Positions 43,734-51,080 of a stretch of DNA of 64,000 bases are shown here, piece by piece. A program made the translations under genes and the position numbers. The notes under the pieces were generated by a model that saw only the letters and a list, made by a program, of their open reading frames with translations, made no database searches and had not been told where the DNA came from. This DNA comes from Streptomyces bambusae (GTDB lineage Bacteria; Actinomycetota; Actinomycetes; Streptomycetales; Streptomycetaceae), in assembly GCF_020532645.1 (NCBI RefSeq), contig NZ_JAJAUZ010000037.1:1-64000 (forward strand). Reading direction: 5' to 3'. Position 1 is the first letter of the stretch. Each line of letters opens with the position of its first letter.

Positions 43734-45295
43734 AGCATGTCCTCGTCGGTCACGGGGTCGGTTGCTTCGGGGCCGGCCGCGGGCGGGCCGCCGTGGGTCC
43801 AGGGGGTGTCCTCGGGTTCCGGCAGCCGGGGACCGCTGCGCGGCTCGTGCTCGAACAGGGTCCAGCAGACCTGGTCGCCCTTCTCCGGCACCGTGCCCGG
43901 TTCGGGTTCCCGGCCGCGGCCCATCTTGTCGAGGAGCCGCAGCACCACGGTGCCGTCCTCCTCGGTCCGGACGTGTTCGGCGGTCTGGGCGCGGCCGTCG
44001 AGCGAGCGGTAGACCTTGGCGGGGCCGTCGAACTGCGGCCCGTCCTCGGTGGCGACGGCCAGCAGCGGCCGCGGGCTGGGCCGCTTGGAGTCGGTCCACT
44101 CCATGACGACTTCGGTGATCTCGCCCGCGAAGGCCTCGCCGGCGAACCGGCGGGCGGCCATCACCAGCGGGTCGTCGAGGGCCTCCTGCGCGTCGAGCCG
44201 GACCTGCTCGGTCTCGCGGCGGCCGAGCTTGCGGGCGGCGGTGACGGCGTCGTCGCGGCGCGGCTGCGGCGGTTCGCCGGCACGTACCCGGTCCCGGTGG
44301 CCGGTGTACGACCAGCGGTCGCCGGTCCAGCGCTGCTCGGTGTGCGCGCCGGGCGGCAGCTCCCGTACCAGGTCGAGGCTGCGCCAGACGGCGTCCCAGG
44401 TGGGCCGGAGCTGGGAGGCGACCAGGGCGCGGACGGCGTCCTCGGCGGCGCTGCGGGCGGCCGGGTCGGCGGGGTCTGCGGCACGGGCCGCGTCGAACCG
44501 GGCCATGGCGGGGGCCAGCAGCTTGTTGTCGAAGGCGGGGTCGGTGGCCGGGCCGGCGGGCGGCACGAGCAGCAGGCCCTGCGCGTCACGGGCGAGTTCG
44601 GCGCGCAGCGCCTGCTCGGCGCCGGTGCCGCCGGTCTTCGGGTCGGGCGCTATCCAGGCGAGCAGGGCGCCGAGGTGCTGGTCCTCCAGGCTGCTCTGGC
44701 CGGTGGCCCAGTGCCGGGAGAGGAGTCCGGTGGCGGACAGCAGCAGCGCGGATCCGGGCATCCGGGAGCGCTCGGCGAGGTGGGTGAACCAGCGGCCGAG
44801 CAGCGGCACCCGGGCGGGCGCCGGGTAGGGGGCGTCGGGGTCCTCCTCGGCGGTGCGGCGGAACCGCATGGACCGGCCGAGCAGGCGGACGTACTCGATG
44901 CCGGCGGGGCTGGGGACGACGATCTGCGGGGCGTCGAGGCACAGCTCGGTGGCGACCTTGGCCTTCTTGCCGGTGACGGGGTCGGTCTCGGTGCGCTCGG
45001 CGGGCTCGACGTGGTCGGCGTACGCGTCGATGTACGGGAGGACTTCCTCGGCGAGGTCGGCGAGGAAGGTCCAGCGCAGGTCCCGGTCGCGGGGCTGCGG
45101 GACGACGAGCAGCCGCGGGGCGTCCCGGTCGGTGCCGACGAGCGCGCCGAGCGGCGCACCGGCTTCACCGGCGGTGGTCAGCGGTACGAAGACCAGGGGC
45201 CGGTCGGTGAGGTGGCGGTGGCGGACGGTCGCGAGCGGCCGGGCCCGTCCGGCGCGGACGGCTTCGAGGCGGGCGAGGGTGGTCAGGAGGGACAT
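43730..45295 (-). CDS. Unknown 521-residue protein between nuclease and helicase genes
   Basis: It starts at ATG 45295, 13 bases inside the end of the nuclease gene, and ends overlapping the helicase start. No signal peptide or membrane helix is present. The N-terminal 140 residues are beta-rich (RPLVFVPLTTAGEAGAPLGA, RLLVVPQPRDRDLRWTFLAD). The middle is helical (LLGRWFTHLAERSRMPGSAL, LEDQHLGALLAWIAPDPKTG). The C-terminal region has EITEVVMEWTDSKRPSPRPL and GDQVCWTLFEHEPRSGPRLP and an acidic tail. I recognise no family. Tight coupling suggests that it is a structural or nucleic-acid-binding subunit of a nuclease-helicase complex. Confidence 0.8.
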   Translation of the reverse strand: MSLLTTLARLEAVRAGRARPLATVRHRHLTDRPLVFVPLTTAGEAGAPLGALVGTDRDAPRLLVVPQPRDRDLRWTFLADLAEEVLPYIDAYADHVEPAERTETDPVTGKKAKVATELCLDAPQIVVPSPAGIEYVRLLGRSMRFRRTAEEDPDAPYPAPARVPLLGRWFTHLAERSRMPGSALLLSATGLLSRHWATGQSSLEDQHLGALLAWIAPDPKTGGTGAEQALRAELARDAQGLLLVPPAGPATDPAFDNKLLAPAMARFDAARAADPADPAARSAAEDAVRALVASQLRPTWDAVWRSLDLVRELPPGAHTEQRWTGDRWSYTGHRDRVRAGEPPQPRRDDAVTAARKLGRRETEQVRLDAQEALDDPLVMAARRFAGEAFAGEITEVVMEWTDSKRPSPRPLLAVATEDGPQFDGPAKVYRSLDGRAQTAEHVRTEEDGTVVLRLLDKMGRGREPEPGTVPEKGDQVCWTLFEHEPRSGPRLPEPEDTPWTHGGPPAAGPEATDPVTDEDML

Positions 45296-46482
45296 CCGGG
45301 GCCCTCCGTGCGGTCGGCGGGCAGTCCGGCGGCGGCCAGGGCGCCCGCGCGCAGCCGGGCGGCCCGGTGCAGGGCTTCGGCGGTGGGGTCCTCGGCCGGG
45401 CCTCCGGGGCAGCCGCCGGCGGCGGCGTCGAGGGCGGCCTCGACGGTGGTGAGGGTGCCGAGTTCGCCGCGGACCTGGCGGCCGAGGGTGCCGACGGCGC
45501 CGGCGGCGCGGGCCCGGTCCCGGCAGTGGAAGGCCAGCTCGCAGGCCGCGAGGCAGTCCGGGGCGTAGGCGGCGCCGACGGCTTCGACGGCTTCGGTGAG
45601 CTGGGCGCGGGTGCGGTCGGGGGCGAAGCTGGTGCCGTCGGGCAGGGCGGCGGCGAGGTCTTCGACGCGGGCGAGCCGGTCGAGCTGGCGCCGGGTGACG
45701 GCGCGCTGCTTGCGGATGTCGACGGCGGCCGCGGCCGGCACGTTCGAGAAGTCCTTCGGGCACACCAGGAGGGCCTCGTGGCCGACCCGGGCGCCGTCGA
45801 GCTTGGCGGCGACGCGTTCGAGGGCGAGCACGTAGACGGCGGCCTGGCGGGCGGCGGCGCCGACCTTGGCGGGGTCGGCGGCCCCGTCGATCAGCGGGAA
45901 CGACTTGATCTCAACGACGGTCCACCGGCCGTCGGGGTGCACGACGACCGCGTCCGGCTCCAGGTAGGCGGGGGTGCCGGCCACCTCCAGCGCGAGCATC
46001 GGGTGGTCGAGCAGGGTCCAGGTGCCGGACGCGGTCGCCTCGCGCAGGGCGAGCGCGGTGCGGGCCGCGCGGCCCTCGGGCCCGGCGGCGGCCAGGTCGG
46101 GGAGGTGCGCGGCGCGCGGCGGTTCGGCGCCGCGCCCGAGCTTCTCGTGGACGAGCCGCAGCAGCTCGGTGCCGCCGTCGGCCTTGACCTTGGCCTCGAA
46201 GGAGTTGCCGCGGATCATCGCGAACTGCGACTGGCCGTATCCCGCCGGGGCGCCGAGGGCGGCGGCGAGGGCCGGCTTGTCGACCCCGGCGCCGTCCAGG
46301 AGGGCCCGTCTGCGGCAGCCGGGGTTCGCGGCGAGGGCCGCCAGGGCGCGCGCGTCCAGGGGGCGCGGCGGCACCGCGGGGCCGCGCAGCTCAGCGAGCC
46401 GCTGCCGGAGTGTCGTCGTCTGCGCTGGACCGCTGGGCGGGTAGGAGCTCACCCGCGGAAGTGTCCCATCCGCCACTGACAT
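45283..46482 (-). CDS. RecB/Cas4-like PD-(D/E)XK nuclease with probable 4Fe-4S cluster
   Basis: The 399-residue protein starts at ATG 46482; a GTG at 46452 is an alternative. RecB-family nuclease motifs are seen in order: GNSFEAKV (Glu96), LEPDAVVV (Asp177), VVEIKSF (Glu191, Lys193), and the QxxxY motif RQAAVY (Gln213, Tyr217). One N-terminal cysteine (NPGC, Cys56) and three C-terminal ones (DCLAACELAFHC: 310, 314, 320) match the split four-cysteine arrangement that holds a 4Fe-4S cluster in Cas4, AddB and Dna2. It should be a DNA exo/endonuclease. It is first in the three-gene operon and overlaps the end of the PAP2 gene by 92 bases. Confidence 0.85.
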   Translation of the reverse strand: MSVADGTLPRVSSYPPSGPAQTTTLRQRLAELRGPAVPPRPLDARALAALAANPGCRRRALLDGAGVDKPALAAALGAPAGYGQSQFAMIRGNSFEAKVKADGGTELLRLVHEKLGRGAEPPRAAHLPDLAAAGPEGRAARTALALREATASGTWTLLDHPMLALEVAGTPAYLEPDAVVVHPDGRWTVVEIKSFPLIDGAADPAKVGAAARQAAVYVLALERVAAKLDGARVGHEALLVCPKDFSNVPAAAAVDIRKQRAVTRRQLDRLARVEDLAAALPDGTSFAPDRTRAQLTEAVEAVGAAYAPDCLAACELAFHCRDRARAAGAVGTLGRQVRGELGTLTTVEAALDAAAGGCPGGPAEDPTAEALHRAARLRAGALAAAGLPADRTEGPGCPS

Positions 46483-47254
46483 CCGGGGACTTCCGGCGGA
46501 AACGCCCGGCCAGCCGCAGGGCGTGCGGGGTCAGCAGCCACCCGATGCCCATGACGGCGGCGCCGGCGACGCCGTCGAGGAGGTAGTGGTTGGCGGTGCC
46601 GAGGACGATGAGCAGGGTGAGCGCCGGGTAGGCGGCGCCGAGGTAGCGGACCAGCGGGGTGCGGGCGTGCTGCCAGACGAGGATGCCGCACCACAGGGCC
46701 CAGCCGACGTGCAGGCTCGGCATGGCGGCGTACTGGTTGGTGAGTCCGCCCAGGCCGCGCGGGGCGCTGGCCTCGCCGCCCCACCAGCCGTACGAGCTGT
46801 ACTGGGCCATGGTGTCGGTGAAGCCGTACGCGGCGTCGAGGAGGCGCGGCGGGCAGGTCGGCATGAGGGTGAAGCCGACCAGGCCGAGGAGCGTGGAGGC
46901 CATCAGCCAGGTGCGGGCGGCGAGGTAGCTGCCGGGGCGGCGCAGGTAGAGCCAGACGAGGACGGCCGGGGTGACGAGGTAGTGCAGGGAGGCGTAGGCG
47001 AAGTCGGCGGGTATGCCGATCCAGGGTTCGGCGGTGAAGAGCCGGTTGAGCGGGTGCTCCGCGTTGAGGTACAGGAGCTTCTCGTAGTGGAGGATCGCCA
47101 GGCCGTGGTCGACGGCCGTGGAGACGTCTCCGCGGGCGAGCAGCCGGCCGCCGGAGTAGGCGGCGTACACGACGGCTATGAGCAGGAGCTCGGCCCACCA
47201 GCGGGGGCGGCGGTCCAGACGTTCAGGCATACGCGGTAAGACGCGTGTTCCCAT
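46391..47254 (-). CDS. PAP2-superfamily membrane protein (phosphatase or AUR1-type transferase)
   Basis: The 287-residue protein starts at 47254 or at an in-frame ATG at 47230; neither ribosome site is convincing. Six membrane helices are evident. The PAP2 active-site motifs are AAMPSLHVGWALW (with PSLH in place of PSGH, as in the AUR1/inositolphosphotransferase branch) and LGTANHYLLDGVAG (catalytic His and Asp). The family dephosphorylates or transfers lipid-phosphate head groups on the outer face of the membrane. The last 37 residues are disordered. The nuclease gene begins inside its final 92 bases. Confidence 0.85.
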   Translation of the reverse strand: MGTRVLPRMPERLDRRPRWWAELLLIAVVYAAYSGGRLLARGDVSTAVDHGLAILHYEKLLYLNAEHPLNRLFTAEPWIGIPADFAYASLHYLVTPAVLVWLYLRRPGSYLAARTWLMASTLLGLVGFTLMPTCPPRLLDAAYGFTDTMAQYSSYGWWGGEASAPRGLGGLTNQYAAMPSLHVGWALWCGILVWQHARTPLVRYLGAAYPALTLLIVLGTANHYLLDGVAGAAVMGIGWLLTPHALRLAGRFRRKSPDVSGGWDTSAGELLPAQRSSADDDTPAAAR

Positions 47255-47338
47255 CCGGGGGTTGCCCGGGAGTTGTGTGATGTTCACGTGGGCGATGATG
47301 GCCGGGAGTCCGCACCGCCTCATTCCGGGAGAAACGTC

Positions 47339-47935
47339 ATGGCACCGCGCATCCTGCTCGCCCGTCACGGACAGACCGAGTGGTCCCGCTCCGGCAGGCA
47401 CACCGGGCGCACCGACGTCCCGCTGCTGGAGGAGGGGCGCCAGGGGGCGAAACTGCTGGGCGAACGGCTGGCGCGGGCGCCGTGGTCGGGGCTGCCCGGC
47501 GTGGAGGTCCGTACGAGTCCGCTGGTGCGGGCGAGCGAGACGTGCGACCTGGCGGGCTTCGGGCTGCAGGCGGAGCCGTGGGACGCGCTGCTGGAGTGGG
47601 ACTACGGCGACTACGAGGGCATGACCCCGGCGGAGATCCAGGCGGTCCGGCCGGGCTGGCTGATCTGGCGGGACGGCGTGCCGGCCGGCGAGGGCACCGC
47701 GGACGTGGCGGCGCGCGCCGACGAGGTGGTGGCGTGGGCGCGGTCCTCGGAGCGGGACGTGCTGGTCTTCGCGCACGGCCACGTGCTGCGGGCGCTGGCG
47801 GCGCGCTGGCTGGGCGAGGACGTGTCGTTCGGCGCCCGCATCCGGCTGGACCCGACGTCGCTGTCGGTGCTGGGCTGGGCGTACGGCGCGCCGGCGCTGG
47901 AGCGGTGGAACGACACAGGCCACCTTGACGGCTGA
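47339..47935 (+). CDS. Histidine phosphatase (phosphoglycerate mutase-like)
   Basis: The 198-residue protein starts at ATG 47339 after GGGAGAAA. The RHG motif is ILLARHGQTEWSRSGRHTGR; the second half has LLEWDYGDYEGMTPAEIQAV and the catalytic His in LVFAHGHVLRALAARWLG. The branch is the cofactor-independent-of-BPG phosphatase type (acid phosphatase/CobC-like) and not the glycolytic mutase, judging from its size. The substrate is unknown. It is divergent from the PAP2 gene, with 84 bases between. Confidence 0.9.
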   Translation: MAPRILLARHGQTEWSRSGRHTGRTDVPLLEEGRQGAKLLGERLARAPWSGLPGVEVRTSPLVRASETCDLAGFGLQAEPWDALLEWDYGDYEGMTPAEIQAVRPGWLIWRDGVPAGEGTADVAARADEVVAWARSSERDVLVFAHGHVLRALAARWLGEDVSFGARIRLDPTSLSVLGWAYGAPALERWNDTGHLDG

Positions 47936-48007
47936 GCCGGGTGGGCCGGGTGGGCCGGGTGGGCCGGGTGGGCCGGGTGGGCCGGGTGGGCCGGCCGGGC
48001 CGGCCGG
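47936..48007 (+). repeat. 9-bp tandem repeat, eight units
   Basis: Six copies of GCCGGGTGG followed by two of GCCGGCCGG begin directly after the stop codon of the histidine phosphatase gene. Variation in copy number between strains is likely. Confidence 0.9.
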
Positions 48008-48130
48008 GCCGTCCCGCCGGGGCGGTCTTGCGTGGGGCTGGACAATGGAGGGTGGCCCGGAAGCAGGGGCCGGACGGCGCGGCGGCCCTCGTCGCGCCGC
48101 GCGTACGCACAGACCAGCCGGAGGAATCGC

Positions 48131-48475
48131 ATGGCAGAGCCCGAGCGGACCGAGCGGAGGATGCGGCCGGCGCCGCTGCTCTTCGAGCCCTCGGAGGCCG
48201 TCGCGGACCCGGAGCACTTCTTCGACCTGGAGTCCATCGAGGACCCGCGGGAGCTGCTGGCGCGGGCCACGGAGCTGACGCTGGCCTTCCGGGCGGCGCA
48301 GGACCGGGCCATGGAGTTCCAGGCGGTGGCGGCGGCGCAGCTGGCCGATCCGCGCCGGTTCGACAGCCTGTCGGCGGCGGAGGTGGCGGCCCGGGCGGAG
48401 TGGACCGAGGACTACGCGGACCGCATGATCGAGTTCGGCCGCGGCCTGCTGAGCGGCAAGCACGACCCGGCGTAG
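48131..48475 (+). CDS. Conserved hypothetical protein, 114 residues
   Basis: The start is ATG 48131 after GGAGGAA. The protein is acidic and helical: PLLFEPSEAVADPEHFFDLE, ELLARATELTLAFRAAQDRA, MEFQAVAAAQLADPRRFDSL, then WTEDYADRMIEFGRGLL. It has no cysteine, signal peptide or membrane helix. I do not recognise the family. It stands between the 9-bp repeat tract and the primase-polymerase-like gene, probably alone. Confidence 0.75.
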   Translation: MAEPERTERRMRPAPLLFEPSEAVADPEHFFDLESIEDPRELLARATELTLAFRAAQDRAMEFQAVAAAQLADPRRFDSLSAAEVAARAEWTEDYADRMIEFGRGLLSGKHDPA

Positions 48476-48521
48476 GCCGCGGCCGGGCGGGGGCGTACCC
48501 CGTACGGCCGAGGGTGACGTT

Positions 48522-48564
48522 GCGAACATCCGGCCGGGGTGATCACGCGAACACCCGGCCGGGG
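48522..48564 (+). promoter_or_regulatory. Pair of 18-base direct repeats upstream of the primase-polymerase-like gene
   Basis: GCGAACATCCGGCCGGGG (48522-48539) and GCGAACACCCGGCCGGGG (48547-48564) differ at one base and are 25 bases apart. They lie about 110-150 bases upstream of the gene at 48672, where a direct-repeat operator or upstream activator site could act. Confidence 0.45.
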
Positions 48565-48671
48565 ACGCCACTGGCATATGCCGGGGCGGAAGATACCCCA
48601 CCCCGCGGCGCCCTGTCCCGGTTTCCGGCAACTCCTCGCAACCGGATCGGCACGCCCGGTACACCTGGTCC

Positions 48672-49352
48672 ATGAGCTCTTGGGTGCGAGACGAGACGCG
48701 AGACGAACCGGCCACCGGGTGTCAGGCCGCCTTGGGCGCCGACGAGGCCGATCTGTTCGGGCTGCTGGAGGCGGAGGGGCTCGGCCGGCACGCGGCCGCC
48801 CACGTGACCCCGCCCGGCGCCGCGTGGCTCGCCTCCGCCTCCCCCTACCCCCGCAGCACCCTCTCCCTGTGGGAGTCGCGCCCCACGGCGCCCGCGGTGC
48901 TGCCCTGTGGTTCGGCCTTCGACGTCGTGAACGTGCCCGCGGTGTTCGGGCGGCGGATGCTGGACCGGCTCTGGGAGGAAGGCCCGGGCTCGGGCCCGGT
49001 GGCCGTGCACCGCGGGCGGATGCTGCTGTTCGCCGCGCCCGGCACGGCCCACCGGCTGCCCGCGCTGCTGCACTGGGAGGAGTGGGGCGGGGCGATCCCG
49101 TCCCTGCTGTGCCACGGCCGCGGCGACGCGGTGGCCGTACCCGCGCTCAGCGCCCCGGCGGACGGCGCGCGGACCACCTCCCGCTGGCTGGTCGCACCGG
49201 ACAGCCGGCAGCCCTGGCTGCCGGGCCCCGAGGTGCTCCTGTGGGCCTGCGTGCGGGCCGCGCGCGCCGCCTCGGCCGCGGCGGTGCGGGTATCGATTTT
49301 TCCTCCGGCCGGTCCGGATGCTAATGTCTACGACGTCAGCAGGCGCCGCTAG
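48672..49352 (+). CDS. Primase/polymerase (prim-pol)-like protein whose stop lies inside tRNA-Lys
   Basis: The protein has 226 residues. It resembles the short Streptomyces proteins annotated as bifunctional DNA primase/polymerase N-terminal domain: TLSLWESRPTAPAVLPCGSA, FDVVNVPAVFGRRMLDRLWE, VHRGRMLLFAAPGTAHRLPA, EEWGGAIPSLLCHGRGDAVA, WLPGPEVLLWACVRAARAAS. I see no clear catalytic DxD pair, so polymerase activity is doubtful. It might be a nucleotide-binding relative. The TAG at 49350-49352 lies inside the tRNA-Lys acceptor/D-arm junction, a 10-base overlap. Confidence 0.7.
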   Translation: MSSWVRDETRDEPATGCQAALGADEADLFGLLEAEGLGRHAAAHVTPPGAAWLASASPYPRSTLSLWESRPTAPAVLPCGSAFDVVNVPAVFGRRMLDRLWEEGPGSGPVAVHRGRMLLFAAPGTAHRLPALLHWEEWGGAIPSLLCHGRGDAVAVPALSAPADGARTTSRWLVAPDSRQPWLPGPEVLLWACVRAARAASAAAVRVSIFPPAGPDANVYDVSRRR

Positions 49353-49418
49353 CTCAGTTGGTTAGAGCAGCTGACTCTTAATCAGCGGGTCCGGGGTTCG
49401 AGTCCCTGGCGGCGCACC
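49335..49418 (+). repeat. 84-bp inverted repeat around tRNA-Lys, left copy
   Basis: These 84 bases (GTCAGCAG, the 74-base tRNA, CC) recur identically in opposite orientation at 57135-57218, bracketing 7.7 kb. Confidence 0.9.
49343..49416 (+). tRNA. tRNA-Lys (anticodon CTT)
   Basis: A complete cloverleaf folds: acceptor GCGCCGC / GCGGCGC with A discriminator, D-arm AGCTCAGTTGGTTAGAGC, anticodon loop GACTCTTAATC with CTT, T-arm GGGGTTCGAGTCC. CCA is not encoded. The upstream CDS stop lies within its first 10 bases. Confidence 0.97.
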
Positions 49419-49423
49419 GACAG

Positions 49424-49455
49424 AAGAAGCCCCTCGCAGCAGCGAGGGGCTTCTT
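49424..49455 (+). terminator. Terminator after tRNA-Lys
   Basis: A perfect 13-bp stem (49424-49436 with 49443-49455) with a 6-base loop ends in TTCTTCGT. It lies 7 bases after the tRNA. Confidence 0.9.
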
Positions 49456-49501
49456 CGTATTCCGGCGGCTCCCGGCGACGGCGCTCGAGGCCGCCGCCCG
49501 G

Positions 49502-50737
49502 CTAGGCCGTGATCTTGACGATCCAGTCCCCCGACGGGGTCCGGTCGGCCACCTCCACCCGGATGCCGTCGCCCGGCACCGTGTACGCCTCCCCCACGTC
49601 CAGCGGCGCGTCCGCGAGCGCCGGGTAGACCGAGTCGTCCCAGCAGGCCTCGGTGTCCGGGTGGGTGTCCAGCACCTCGACCGGTCCGCCGCCCGAGGGC
49701 GCCTCGTTGCGCACCCGGTAGATCAGGACCCCCTCGGTGCAGGTGCCCTCGTCGTTGCCGGCCGAGCCGCGCGCCTCGACGGCGATCGCACTGTTCTCGC
49801 CGGTGCGGACCACGGCGAGCCGGGTGCCGCCGCGGGCACCGCGGGCCGGGGGCGCACCGAGGGACTGGAGCGTGTGCAGCGAGGTGCCGCTCCGTACGCA
49901 GTCCACCTGGTCCGGCTCCAGCCAGCCCAGCTTCCACTTGTGCCAGGCGAACAGGTCGGGGGCCATTCCGAACTGGCTGCCCATGACGTCCCAGTCGCCC
50001 ACGTGGGTGTCCCAGTCGCCCTTGCCGTCGGTCGGCCGGTGGTAGAGGTCCGGCAGGTCGAAGACGTGCCCGGTCTCGTGGGCCAGCACGTTGCGGTCCG
50101 GCGGGTGCTGCTCGAAGACGGTGACGATGCGCCACAGGTCGGCGCCGTCCGCGCGGACCGGGCGGTCGAAGTTGACGACCTTGGTGGCGTCGGAGTCCAC
50201 ACCGGGGGCGTCCGGGTCGGCGACGAAGTAGACGACGTCGTACCGGCTGAAGTCCACGGTCCGGTCGGCGGCGGCAACCGCGTCGCGCAGGTAGGCGGCC
50301 CGGTCCTCGGGGGCCCAGTCCCTCTTTATCCGGTAGGCGGTGGACGGCTTGGGCATCGGGATCCACGCGGCGCCCGGATGCGGCACCAGCCGGAACTTCC
50401 CGTAGGAGGCCTGCTCGAAGAAGCGGCTGGTCGCGGGGAAGTGGTCGGCGGCGAGCTCCTCGGGGGTGGTGTGCGGGCGGGCGTCGGGGAACGACAGGAA
50501 CACCATGACGGCGTTCAGGGTGCGGGCGGGCTTCGGGTAGGCCGTGTTCCAGGTGTCGAGGCCCAGTGAGTGGTGGGCGGAGGTCCGGGTCAGCGCGCAC
50601 GGGACTGCTCCGGAGGCCGCGTCCGCGGGTCCGGCGACGAGCGACATCGCGGCGAGTGCCGTCAGGGAGGTGAGCGCCGCCGCCGCACTGCGGGCACGGA
50701 CGCGCTCCCCTGGGCCGGGTGTCTGCTGTCGCGGCAC
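49502..50737 (-). CDS. Secreted zinc metalloprotease, M6 (immune inhibitor A)-like
   Basis: The 411-residue protein starts at a GTG at 50737 with a good GGAGG site; the longer start at 50770 precedes that site. The signal peptide ends about residue 40 (LAAMSLVAGPADAASG). The zinc motif HExxH is in NVLAHETGHVFDLPDLYH, with the downstream GDWDVMGSQFG segment typical of M6 peptidases (third ligand and Met-turn). The C-terminal part is a beta-rich domain. It should degrade extracellular proteins. It is convergent with the tRNA-Lys gene and divergent from cdgA. Confidence 0.88.
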   Translation of the reverse strand: MPRQQTPGPGERVRARSAAAALTSLTALAAMSLVAGPADAASGAVPCALTRTSAHHSLGLDTWNTAYPKPARTLNAVMVFLSFPDARPHTTPEELAADHFPATSRFFEQASYGKFRLVPHPGAAWIPMPKPSTAYRIKRDWAPEDRAAYLRDAVAAADRTVDFSRYDVVYFVADPDAPGVDSDATKVVNFDRPVRADGADLWRIVTVFEQHPPDRNVLAHETGHVFDLPDLYHRPTDGKGDWDTHVGDWDVMGSQFGMAPDLFAWHKWKLGWLEPDQVDCVRSGTSLHTLQSLGAPPARGARGGTRLAVVRTGENSAIAVEARGSAGNDEGTCTEGVLIYRVRNEAPSGGGPVEVLDTHPDTEACWDDSVYPALADAPLDVGEAYTVPGDGIRVEVADRTPSGDWIVKITA

Positions 50738-51080
50738 ATGGACCTCCGGTGAGGGATCGGAACATCCCATCCACCTTGTGCCGAAATCAGGCGTGTTGTC
50801 CTGTTCCAGTGCCCCACACGAGTGAGCACGACACCACGCTGCTGACCCTCGTTAACATCACGGAACGTCACATTCGATCGAGTGACAGCCAGGGCTGTTC
50901 AGTCATGCACACGGCCGCGCACAAACGCGCGCAGCTGCGCAGAAACGATCGGCCTGGCATCCGGGACGATCATCGACACCCCCTTCCACCGGCCCGGAAT
51001 GACCGCCGTGCAGCTGGATAGGGCTCCGACGTGCCTCTATGATCGGCACACTTTCCTGCGCGGACACCGGGAGCGAGCCC
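50738..51080. promoter_or_regulatory. 343-base divergent promoter region, protease / cdgA
   Basis: No gene is supported. A candidate BldD box, TCAC-GGAAC-GTCA (50858-50870), fits the published TNAC-N5-GTNA core. A second symmetric element, GTCAC-N10-GTGAC, follows at 50867-50886. cdgA of S. coelicolor is a known BldD target, so such sites are expected here. Confidence 0.5.

Noticed and set aside
47936..48010. CRISPR array-like repetition after the histidine phosphatase gene
   Set aside because: Units are 9 bases without unique spacers and no cas operon is nearby; the Cas4-like nuclease at 45283-46482 is not accompanied by other cas genes.
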